From assembly GCF_002078015.1 (NCBI RefSeq), contig NZ_LWBP01000100.1:62001-126000 (forward strand): 64,000 nucleotides of DNA. Direction: 5' to 3'. Numbering within the stretch: the first letter of the stretch is position 1; each line of letters starts with the position of its first letter. Shown piece after piece: positions 57,586-64,000 of the stretch. The notes beneath the pieces were generated by a model that had not been told where the DNA came from, searched no databases, and saw nothing but the letters and a program-made list of their open reading frames with translations. The stretch comes from Niastella populi. Its GTDB lineage: Bacteria; Bacteroidota; Bacteroidia; Chitinophagales; Chitinophagaceae. Both the position numbers and the translations under genes were made by a program.

Positions 57586-58305
57586 ATGGCATTAATTATT
57601 GTATTAGTGGGGTTATGGTATTTGTCGTTATTTTTTCAAACGTTCTTCCAGCACAGGTATGCGGCACACGGCGCGTTCACCATGAACAAGTTCTGGGAAC
57701 GCGTATTTTTTTTATTTACTTACCTGGCACAGGGCTCTTCGTATATGAGCCCAAGGGCATATGCCATCATGCATCGGATGCACCACGCTTACACCGATAC
57801 AGATAAAGACCCGCATTCACCCAGTTATTCAAAAAACATTTTCAGCATGATGTGGCGTACGCGGAATATTTACAGCGCCATATTCAAAGGAAAAATAACG
57901 ATCGAGGAACGTTTTACAAAAAACATTCCCGACTGGCCCCTGTTCGACAAATGGGCCCACAGTACATTTTCAAGGCTTTTATGGGCCGCAGGGTACACGT
58001 TACTGTTCATTTTCCTTACGCCAACACTTTGGCTGTTATTGTTATTGCCGGTCGTAATGTCAATGGGCGCTTTTCACGGAGCTATCATCAACTGGTTCGC
58101 CCATAAATATGGTTACATAAATTTCAGATTGAAGAACACTTCCCAAAACCTGATATCTGTTGATCTGTTGATGCTGGGAGAGGCTTATCATAACAATCAC
58201 CATAAACAACCATCATCTATCAATTTTGGCAAACGCTGGCACGAAATAGATCCGGTGTTTCATGTAATACGTTTTTTAGCCTGGTGCCGTATCATAAAAC
58301 TGTAA
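57586..58305 (+). CDS. Acyl-CoA/fatty-acid desaturase family protein
   Basis: A 239-residue membrane protein with the three His boxes of acyl desaturases: HRYAAH (His23-His28), HRMHH (His63-His67) and HNNHH near residue 200. These bind the di-iron centre. Four membrane helices are predicted. The family makes unsaturated membrane fatty acids, and at 239 residues it is short compared with the usual 300 or so. It sits next to cold-shock and RNA-binding genes, which would fit a response to cold, though they are not in one operon. Confidence 0.88.
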   Translation: MALIIVLVGLWYLSLFFQTFFQHRYAAHGAFTMNKFWERVFFLFTYLAQGSSYMSPRAYAIMHRMHHAYTDTDKDPHSPSYSKNIFSMMWRTRNIYSAIFKGKITIEERFTKNIPDWPLFDKWAHSTFSRLLWAAGYTLLFIFLTPTLWLLLLLPVVMSMGAFHGAIINWFAHKYGYINFRLKNTSQNLISVDLLMLGEAYHNNHHKQPSSINFGKRWHEIDPVFHVIRFLAWCRIIKL

Positions 58306-58432
58306 TACTACCCCTCACCGTAAAATAAATTAGATATACCGGAACTAAAGGATTAACTTTCATATAATCCCCCTTATACGGCTTATTCGTATCTACAGAA
58401 AAAGCCTGCTCACAGTAAAAAAATTATGTTAT

Positions 58433-58669
58433 ATGAATATCATGGTTAGTAATTTAAACAAGCTGACTACAGCATCGCATTTGCTGGATCTTTTCATTCC
58501 GTTCGGACTGGTGAAGTCTGTAAAAATTGTGAGGAAAGATAACAACGGGCTTTCCCAGGGGATGGGCTTTATAAAAATGGATAACTTTTCAGGAAGTTCA
58601 GCGATAAGAGGATTGCATGATATGCGGTTTATGAACTCCTATATTGAAGTATATGAAGTGCGGATGTAG
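58433..58669 (+). CDS. Small RRM-type RNA-binding protein
   Basis: The product has 78 residues forming one RNA-recognition motif: RNP2 IMVSNL and RNP1-like QGMGFIKM, with the usual beta-alpha-beta-beta-alpha-beta length. RNP1 normally reads G-F-[GA]-F-V; here it is G-M-G-F-I-K, so one aromatic RNA contact may be lost. It is convergent with a second RRM gene 88 bp away and shares a terminator with it. Confidence 0.85.
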   Translation: MNIMVSNLNKLTTASHLLDLFIPFGLVKSVKIVRKDNNGLSQGMGFIKMDNFSGSSAIRGLHDMRFMNSYIEVYEVRM

Positions 58670-58720
58670 CTTTTACACCTAACAGATCTTACCACGCTGT
58701 GGTAAATAATGATAAAAGAA

Positions 58721-58747
58721 AAAAGGGCAGCTAAAAACTGCCCTTTT
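58721..58747. terminator. Bidirectional terminator between the two RRM genes
   Basis: AAAAGGGCAG (58721-58730) and CTGCCCTTTT (58738-58747) form a perfect 10-bp stem with A and T runs on the two sides. A second hairpin, TTACCAC-GCT-GTGGTAA (58689-58705), lies just before it. Confidence 0.8.
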
Positions 58748-58757
58748 AAAATAATTA

Positions 58758-59090
58758 CTAATACCTGTTCTTATTATAACTGTTGGCATTATTGTACTTA
58801 TCATCGTCATTTCTACGAAATGGGTTGGTGCTTCTACCGGTTCTTTCACCTTTTTCTTTCGCTTCCGATACCCTGATAGCGCGTCCTTCAACCATTGCTC
58901 CATCCAATTCTGAAATAGCCTTCTTAGACTCTTCTTCATTGGCCATTTCAACAAACCCAAAGCCTCTTGACTGGCCGGTTGTTCTATCATTGATAATTTT
59001 TACAGAGGTAATTTCTCCATAAGAAGCAAAAAAAGCTCTTAAGTCTTCATCCTGTACGTTGAAGCTTAAGTTTGAAACGTAAATGTTCAT
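58758..59090 (-). CDS. RRM-type RNA-binding protein
   Basis: The product has 110 residues. The RRM covers about 1-82 with RNP2 IYVSNLSF and RNP1 SRGFGFVEM complete. The tail (about 83-110) is Arg/Asn/Asp-rich, typical of glycine/asparagine-tailed cold-induced RNA-binding proteins in Bacteroidetes and cyanobacteria. It is convergent with the smaller RRM gene. Confidence 0.92.
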   Translation of the reverse strand: MNIYVSNLSFNVQDEDLRAFFASYGEITSVKIINDRTTGQSRGFGFVEMANEEESKKAISELDGAMVEGRAIRVSEAKEKGERTGRSTNPFRRNDDDKYNNANSYNKNRY

Positions 59091-59283
59091 ACTTAATAAA
59101 TTTAATTTGATAAACGTGAGAGAGCAAAGAGTAAGAGACTAATTAAGATGCAGATAAATGGCAGAATAATTAACGGTTACTTGATGCAAATTGATGCAAA
59201 GGCTCAACCACCAACTAAAGATAGGCTATATTTCAATAGGAAAGGCAAAAAGTTTTATTTATTTATAATTCTTCTTTCGCCGG

Positions 59284-61434
59284 CTATTCTATCTCCGGCT
59301 CAAACCTGTCATTCAATTTCAGCTTTCCTTCCGTTTCTGTGTCAGCGCCTGTAAGCTTCCAGCCTTTTGCCTTACCGGTTTTTCCTTTGGTGAGCAGGTC
59401 GGTGATCTGTTTGTCGCTTAACTTTTTCCCAAATACTTCAAACGGCAATTTAAAACCGCATACTTTGAAGTTAGCGCAGCCCCAGGCGGTATTTCCCTTT
59501 TTCAACGGATGCGATTTGCATTTGGGACATTGTTGTTCTTCTATTACGACTGCCTTTTTCGGTTCTTTTGGTTTGGCTTCTTTTTTCGGTTTATCTTCTT
59601 TTTCGTTTTCCTTTTCCTTTTTCCCCGACTGGTCTTCAGCTACAGTGATGATCTTATAGTTAGCCGTTTTTACCTCAGCGGTAAGATCGATCACCATCTG
59701 CTTCAGTTCCTGCTTAAAGGTATCGATAGCATATTCACCTTTTTCAATAAGCCGAAGTTTGCGTTCCCATATACCTGTGAGCTCGGGGCTTTTCAGCAGT
59801 TCCGTTTGAATGGTATCAATAAGATCGATACCGGTTTGCGTGGCAAAAATATTCTTCTTACGTTTCTCTATATACTTTCGCCGGAACAGCGTTTCTATAA
59901 TGTTCGCCCGGGTCGACGGCCGGCCGATCCCGTTATCTTTCAACAGCTCGCGCATTTCCTCGTCATCTACCTGTTTACCCGCCGTTTCCATGGCACGCAA
60001 CAAACTGGCCTCGGTATATGGTTTGGGCGGTGTGGTTTTTCCTTTATGTATCCGTGGGGTATGCGGTCCGCTTTCGCCTACGGTAAATACCGGCAATATC
60101 TTTTCTTCTTCCTCTTCTTTTTCTTTATCCTCTTTCTTCGTACTCACGTCATTGGCATACACTTCCTTCCAGCCCGGCTCGAGGATCTGTTTACCGGTTA
60201 CTTTAAACGGCACCTGCCCTACCTTACCCAATACCGTAGTGTTCGAGATCTTACACTCAGGATAGAATACCGCGATGAAACGCCTTGCCACCAGGTCGTA
60301 GATGCGCTTTTCTTCGGGCGCCAGGTTCGACGGGTATACCCCTGTAGGAATAATGGCATGGTGATCGGTAACCTTTTTATCGTCGAAAACCGTTTTGAGT
60401 TTGGGAATGGGATTGGCCAGCACCGGCGCAATCAGTGCGGCATACGGCGTCATATCCCTCAGAATGCCTTCCACTTTCGGGTACATATCATCGGGGAGAT
60501 AAGTGGTATCTACGCGTGGATAGGTTACCATCTTTTTCTCGTACAGGTTCTGGATGTATTTCAATGTATCGTCGGCCGAGTAGGCAAATTTCTTATTGGC
60601 TTCCACCTGTAATGCCGTAAGGTCGAACAGGCGGGGATTGCCTTCTTTTCCTTCCTTCTTTTCAAAGGAAGTGATCTCAAAGGGATGCTCCTTCAGGTAG
60701 GCCAGTCCTTTTTCGGCACGGTCCTGCACCTTTATACGATCGATGGCGGCCGTGAATTCGGTTTCGCGGTAAATGGTCTTTAATTCCCAGTATTCTTCCG
60801 ATTGAAAGGCATTGATCTCTTTTTGCCGCGCCACGATCATGGCCAGGGTGGGCGTTTGTACCCGGCCAATGGAAAGCACCGTTTTTCCCTGGGCAAATTT
60901 TTTGGTGAACAGGCGGGTAGCGTTCATGCCCAGCAGCCAGTCGCCGATGGCACGGGCGCTGCCCGCTGCATACAGGTTGTCGTACTGGCTCGCTTCTTTC
61001 AGCTTTTGAAAACCTTCACGTATGGCCTGCTCGGTAAGGGAGGAGATCCACAATCGCTTTACAGGCGCAGTGCACTGGGCTTTCAGCAATACCCAGCGCT
61101 GAATAAGCTCGCCCTCCTGGCCGGCGTCACCACAGTTGATCACCTCTTCACATTGCGTCACCAGCTGCTCTATTATTTTGAATTGCTTTTGAACGCCTTC
61201 GTTATTGATGAGTTTGATGCCGAAACTGGGCGGTATCATGGGAAGGTCTTCCAGCCGCCAGTATTTCCACTGTTCGGTATAGTCGTGGGGCTCCTTCAGG
61301 GTACAAAAATGCCCGAAGGTCCAGGTAACCTGATAGCCGTTGCCTTCAAGGTAACCCTCCTTACGTTCTTTGGCGCCTATCACCGCTGCAATGTCCCTGG
61401 CCACGCTGGGCTTTTCAGCAATGCAAACCTTCAT
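59284..61434 (-). CDS. topB: DNA topoisomerase III
   Basis: A 716-residue type IA topoisomerase. The Toprim domain has CIAEKPSVARDIAAVIG and the acidic INCGDAGQEGELIQRW. The active-site Tyr is in VTYPRVDTTYLPDDMYP. An acidic Lys/Glu-rich insert is at about 430-445, and another charged low-complexity stretch (about 615-645) leads to one C4 zinc ribbon (QCPKC, WGCANFKVCGF). TopB relaxes and decatenates DNA through single-strand passage. An exact -7 box lies 17-24 bp before the ATG. Confidence 0.93.
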   Translation of the reverse strand: MKVCIAEKPSVARDIAAVIGAKERKEGYLEGNGYQVTWTFGHFCTLKEPHDYTEQWKYWRLEDLPMIPPSFGIKLINNEGVQKQFKIIEQLVTQCEEVINCGDAGQEGELIQRWVLLKAQCTAPVKRLWISSLTEQAIREGFQKLKEASQYDNLYAAGSARAIGDWLLGMNATRLFTKKFAQGKTVLSIGRVQTPTLAMIVARQKEINAFQSEEYWELKTIYRETEFTAAIDRIKVQDRAEKGLAYLKEHPFEITSFEKKEGKEGNPRLFDLTALQVEANKKFAYSADDTLKYIQNLYEKKMVTYPRVDTTYLPDDMYPKVEGILRDMTPYAALIAPVLANPIPKLKTVFDDKKVTDHHAIIPTGVYPSNLAPEEKRIYDLVARRFIAVFYPECKISNTTVLGKVGQVPFKVTGKQILEPGWKEVYANDVSTKKEDKEKEEEEEKILPVFTVGESGPHTPRIHKGKTTPPKPYTEASLLRAMETAGKQVDDEEMRELLKDNGIGRPSTRANIIETLFRRKYIEKRKKNIFATQTGIDLIDTIQTELLKSPELTGIWERKLRLIEKGEYAIDTFKQELKQMVIDLTAEVKTANYKIITVAEDQSGKKEKENEKEDKPKKEAKPKEPKKAVVIEEQQCPKCKSHPLKKGNTAWGCANFKVCGFKLPFEVFGKKLSDKQITDLLTKGKTGKAKGWKLTGADTETEGKLKLNDRFEPEIE

Positions 61435-61450
61435 AGTAGATTAAAGTGCG

Positions 61451-61458
61451 CAAATGTA
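61451..61458 (-). promoter_or_regulatory. -7 box TACATTTG of topB
   Basis: On the minus strand TACATTTG matches the TAnnTTTG consensus exactly. Transcription would start about 10 bp before the topB ATG, giving a very short leader. The -33 element is not clear. Confidence 0.5.
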
Positions 61459-61496
61459 GTAAACAGCGCTGGCATAATATTCTCACTATTGCGGGT

Positions 61497-61949
61497 ATGA
61501 ATAAAAAAATTGCCGGATTGCTCGGCGGACTGGCCGGGGCAATCACCACTACGATCCTGCATGAAATACTCCGTCGCAATTATTCGGGGGCGCCGCGGCT
61601 CGATAAACTCGGCGAAGAAGCACTGGATAAAACCGTTGCAAAAATTGGCGGGAACCATATTCCTGCCGAAAAGCAGTACCCGGCGGCTATGGCGGCAGAC
61701 CTTGTTTCCAATACATTGTACTATAGCGCTGCTGCTTTTAAACCAGCCAGCGCCGTGCTTACAGGTACAATTCTGGGCGCAACCGCCGGTATAGGGGCGG
61801 TAAACCTTCCCGGCCGCATGGGATTGAACAGGTCAACAACCGCTGCAACATCGAACCGGAAACTCCTTACCATCGGCCTGTATACCATCGGGGGCATTGT
61901 GGCCGGACTGGTTGCAAAGCGGCTGGCCGGGAATGGCGTAACAGCGTGA
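61497..61949 (+). CDS. Glycine-rich membrane protein of unknown function
   Basis: The product has 150 residues from the ATG at 61497 (the frame opens at 61446 but overlaps the topB promoter). It has hydrophobic glycine-rich segments at both ends (IAGLLGGLAGAITTTILHEI; TIGLYTIGGIVAGLVAKRLAG) and in the middle (VLTGTILGATAGIGAV), suggesting a small inner-membrane protein with glycine-zipper packing. No family recognised. It diverges from topB. Confidence 0.65.
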   Translation: MNKKIAGLLGGLAGAITTTILHEILRRNYSGAPRLDKLGEEALDKTVAKIGGNHIPAEKQYPAAMAADLVSNTLYYSAAAFKPASAVLTGTILGATAGIGAVNLPGRMGLNRSTTAATSNRKLLTIGLYTIGGIVAGLVAKRLAGNGVTA

Positions 61950-62121
61950 CCGCGGTTATAAATAATACCAGGAATGCGTACCGCTTATGCGAGGTATTCA
62001 TTCCACATGTATGACTATTTATTTTTCAGGGATGAATTCACTGGTTATTTCTTCAAGTGTATATTCGTTTACAGAAAGTATAATTATATCGTACTGCATT
62101 TAGCTAGATATATAGATAAAA

Positions 62122-62499
62122 ATAGCCGAAAACAATTCACAGGCTAATAGTTTGTAGCGGTACGATTTAACGTGAAAACACCCCATTTTAGGTCTAAAAC
62201 AGTGCGCTACAAACCTGTAGCACCCAATTTTAAGCTTTTAACTGTACATCACAAACTCCTGCAACCCCATTTATAGTTTGTAGCGGTATGATATAACGTG
62301 AAAATACCCCATTTACTCACAAAAATGGTACGTTTTAAACTATTAACACCTCGCTTACTACTTAAAACGGTACGCCGCAAACTATTACCACCCTGTTTAC
62401 AACTATAAACGGTACGCCACAAACGATAAACACCCCGTTCACTCCTTGAAATGATACGCTACAAGCTATAAAAAGCCCATTTCTGACAGCAGTGGGCAA
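62122..62499. repeat. Tandem array of 42-bp units
   Basis: Counting bases gives seven in-phase 42-bp units at 62164, 62206, 62248, 62290, 62332, 62374 and 62416, with degenerate copies before (62122-62163) and after (62458-62499). Units share a loose consensus: a CAAACTAT-like start, CACCCC in the middle, TTTA-rich stretch, and a CGGTAC end. Neighbouring units differ at many positions, so the array is old, yet length is kept exactly. There are stops in all frames. The surrounding 629-bp gap (61950-62578) holds no gene I can support. Confidence 0.85.
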
Positions 62500-62578
62500 G
62501 GATTATTTTTCCAATCCCTTGTAAACCAACAATAAAATAATATTTTAGCGCCTACCTACATCCCAAAAGCGTTTAACC

Positions 62579-63061
62579 ATGCGTGCTTTCGAGGCTGAAT
62601 TAAAGATCATCGGCATTAATCCATATGTGTCCGTTCCGGAAAAAGTACTCGCTTCCATTTTTAAACAGGCTGGTAAAGACAAAGGCACCATCCCCATTAA
62701 AGGCACGGTGAATAAAGTACCTTATACGCAAACACTGGTCAAATATGCCGGCGAATGGCGCCTGTATGTAAACACTAAAATGCTTAAAGACTCGCCAAAA
62801 AAAATCGGAACAACATTAAAAGTAACCGCTGCATTTGATGGGGCCGACAGAACCATTGCCCCTCATCCCAAATTGACCGCTGCGCTAAATAAAAATAAAA
62901 AAGCCAGATCGGTTTTTGATAAGCTGCGCCCCTCTTTGCAGCTGGAGATCATACGTTATATCGCCCATCTTAAAACCGAAGCCAGCATCGATAAAAACGT
63001 TGTCAAGGCAATTGATTTCCTGCTGGGAAAAGAACGGTTCGTGGGCCGCGACAAACCATAA
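62579..63061 (+). CDS. DUF1905/YdeI-OmpD-associated family protein
   Basis: The product has 160 residues. The N-terminal DUF1905-like beta-barrel (about 1-95) reads FEAELKIIGINPYVSVPEKVLASIF, GTIPIKGTVNKVPYTQTLVKYAGEWRLYVN. The C-terminal helical YdeI/OmpD-associated part (about 100-160) reads LRPSLQLEIIRYIAHLKTEASIDKNVVKAIDFLLGKERFVG. Members are linked by name to bacteriocin protection, but the biochemical role is unknown. It directly follows the 42-bp array. Confidence 0.82.
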   Translation: MRAFEAELKIIGINPYVSVPEKVLASIFKQAGKDKGTIPIKGTVNKVPYTQTLVKYAGEWRLYVNTKMLKDSPKKIGTTLKVTAAFDGADRTIAPHPKLTAALNKNKKARSVFDKLRPSLQLEIIRYIAHLKTEASIDKNVVKAIDFLLGKERFVGRDKP

Positions 63062-63186
63062 CCGGGGCAACGATTCCCCCACCCGCTTCACTATTCTGCA
63101 CAATAGATTCCTCGAATTGTTGAGCCGGCCGCTAATAACAGCTGGCATAATTACTGTGCATTTACCTGTATAAAAAATAGAATTCT

Positions 63187-63524
63187 ATGTCAGGACGAGG
63201 AGATAACAATAAACAGGGAACATCGGGAAGAGGCGCAAGTTTGCAAAGCCGGGAAGCGTTCCCGCATAATGACAAACCGCAACATAAACCCGTCAATCGC
63301 AAAACGTACGAGATAAGGGTTGACCAGGTACCATATGAAGTGATTGCCGAACCTTTTACATTCAATGGCGAATTAAGAATTATATAAGTGTGAATGGAAG
63401 TGATGACCATGTATTTACCTGGGATAGTGCATTAAAAAGATTATCTGCCATCGATAACGAAGCAGCTACGCTACCCGAAGCGCTGGAACAGGAGATCAGT
63501 AACCGGCTGCAGGCAGGTTTGTAA
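63187..63524 (+). pseudogene. Small conserved protein gene broken by a frameshift
   Basis: The first frame runs from ATG 63187 and ends early at 63387 (PYEVIAEPFTFNGELRII). In another frame the sequence continues as YISVNGSDDHVFTWDSALKRLSAIDNEAATLPEAL up to a TAA at 63522-63524, and this reads as the proper C-terminal half of a short Bacteroidetes protein. The total length is 338 bp, so one base is missing near 63380 (AAGAATTATATAAG). Either the gene is inactive or there is a sequencing error. The function is unknown. Confidence 0.65.
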
Positions 63525-63580
63525 AAACATTTACCAGCCAGTGTAACCTTGTTCGCATGAGATGACCTTTATTCTTATAG

Positions 63581-63617
63581 GCAACAGGGCCTCGGTATAA
63601 CACCGGGGCCCTGTTGC
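63581..63617. terminator. Strong hairpin between two convergent 3' ends
   Basis: GCAACAGGGCC (63581-63591) and GGCCCTGTTGC (63607-63617) form a perfect 11-bp stem, extended inward by CGGT/ACCG. On the plus strand it is followed by TTTAG. It separates the frameshifted gene and the gene entering from the right edge. Confidence 0.75.
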
Positions 63618-63642
63618 TTTAGTAACAATTTATATTTTCTGA

Positions 63643-64000
63643 TTAATCAATACCACCCGATGCCCTGAGGGTATAAGAGGTTCCAAAACTAAATGTTATC
63701 GCCCCCGTAGTAATTACCGTTTGATTGAAGCCCATGGGCTTCGACCATACAGCCCCTGTATTAACCAGCGTAAACGACATAGGTGCAGTTGCCTACGAAG
63801 AAGGCACCGTAAACCTCAATGTATAAGTGCCGGCCGGAACAGTCACGGAAGAGGAACCGGTTCGTGAATTCGGGAAGGTACCTGTATATTTTGAAACACC
63901 ATTTTCAATAAATTCAACATACACAGGATAAGGATATCCAGCCATATATGCATTCGTGAGTGTAACATTTACGTTTTGAATTTGTGTACAGGAACGCTAC
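63643..64000 (-). pseudogene. C-terminal part of a beta-rich secreted protein with an in-frame stop
   Basis: The minus-strand frame from the right edge reads QIQNVNVTLTNAYMAGYPYP, then VEFIENGVSKYTGTFPNS, SVTVPAGTYTLRFTVPSS and meets TAG at 63795-63793. The same frame continues ATAPMSFTLVNTGAVWSKPM ... TLRASGGID to a TAA at 63645-63643. The continued protein-like sequence after the TAG suggests a nonsense mutation or sequencing error. The composition suits an extracellular beta-sandwich protein. The 5' part lies outside the window. Confidence 0.6.

Noticed and set aside
62122-62499. The 42-bp array as a CRISPR
   Set aside because: Units follow one another without separate spacers, similarity is spread along the unit, and no cas genes are present.
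1-64000. tRNA, rRNA, tmRNA or SRP RNA genes, insertion sequences and prophage genes
   Set aside because: I looked for their conserved sequences and for transposase or phage proteins on both strands and found none; weak matches were not reported.

Overview
The window reads as chromosomal DNA of a Bacteroidetes bacterium, most likely Chitinophagaceae (Chitinophaga/Niastella-like). Signs of this are a PorQ-like type IX secretion protein, a FecI-type sigma factor with a FecR/DUF4974 partner, a TonB receptor with a carboxypeptidase-regulatory domain, a PUR/DUF3276 protein, a DUF4856-imelysin-HTTM-receptor cluster, and promoter -7 boxes of the form TAnnTTTG. I saw no rRNA, tRNA, CRISPR array, prophage or insertion sequence.

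Layout. 1-5.9 kb: L-rhamnose catabolism on the minus strand (rhaT, aldolase-dehydrogenase fusion, rhaM, and rhaI cut by the window edge), divergent from a GntR-type regulator. 5.9-7.0 kb: Xre/RES toxin-antitoxin pair. 7.0-11.3 kb: FecI-like sigma factor and FecR-like anti-sigma factor separated by about 2 kb of repeat-rich noncoding DNA holding a candidate sRNA, with no SusC/SusD pair next to them. 11.3-18.5 kb: phospholipase D-like protein, membrane hydrolase, a probable D-serine/D-threonine uptake and breakdown pair (GntP permease plus DSD1-like PLP enzyme), an oxidoreductase and a cupin. 18.5-26.6 kb: LuxE-like acyl-protein synthetase, lipoprotein, UbiA-like protein, M42 peptidase, a coupled chain of tiny membrane protein, methyltransferase and membrane sulfatase, then bioB. 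26.8-34.4 kb, minus strand: receiver-only response regulator, porQ, lon, PUR protein, ABC exporter and a small acidic protein. 34.7-46 kb: GH13 glucosidase, PNPOx-like protein, baeRF-like protein, CBM9-like/serine hydrolase, S9D peptidase, a possible clan CD protein and a PQQ-type sugar dehydrogenase. 46-55.4 kb: two diverged copies of a structured minus-strand sRNA flank TerB/BON genes and a four-gene iron-type uptake operon. 55.4-64 kb: lipoprotein, ytxJ, cold-shock protein, desaturase, two RRM proteins, topB, a 42-bp tandem array, a DUF1905 protein and two genes broken by a frameshift or stop.

Genes acting together: rhaT imports L-rhamnose, RhaM equilibrates its anomers, RhaI isomerises it, and the fusion protein cleaves rhamnulose-1-phosphate and processes lactaldehyde; the kinase is not in view. 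The DUF4856, imelysin-like, HTTM and TonB genes overlap or lie close together and look like one metal uptake unit. The coupled set at 22.5-25.5 kb probably modifies an envelope component.

The most unusual content is noncoding: the duplicated sRNA with conserved -33/-7 boxes and a hairpin kept despite sequence change; a third candidate sRNA with a similar promoter and terminator loop; many intergenic inverted repeats built from locus-specific short words; a shared GGTGTGCCAC hairpin; and an eight-unit 42-bp array. Several starts at TTG or GTG codons were moved downstream to ATG, in two cases because the TTG lies inside a promoter box.
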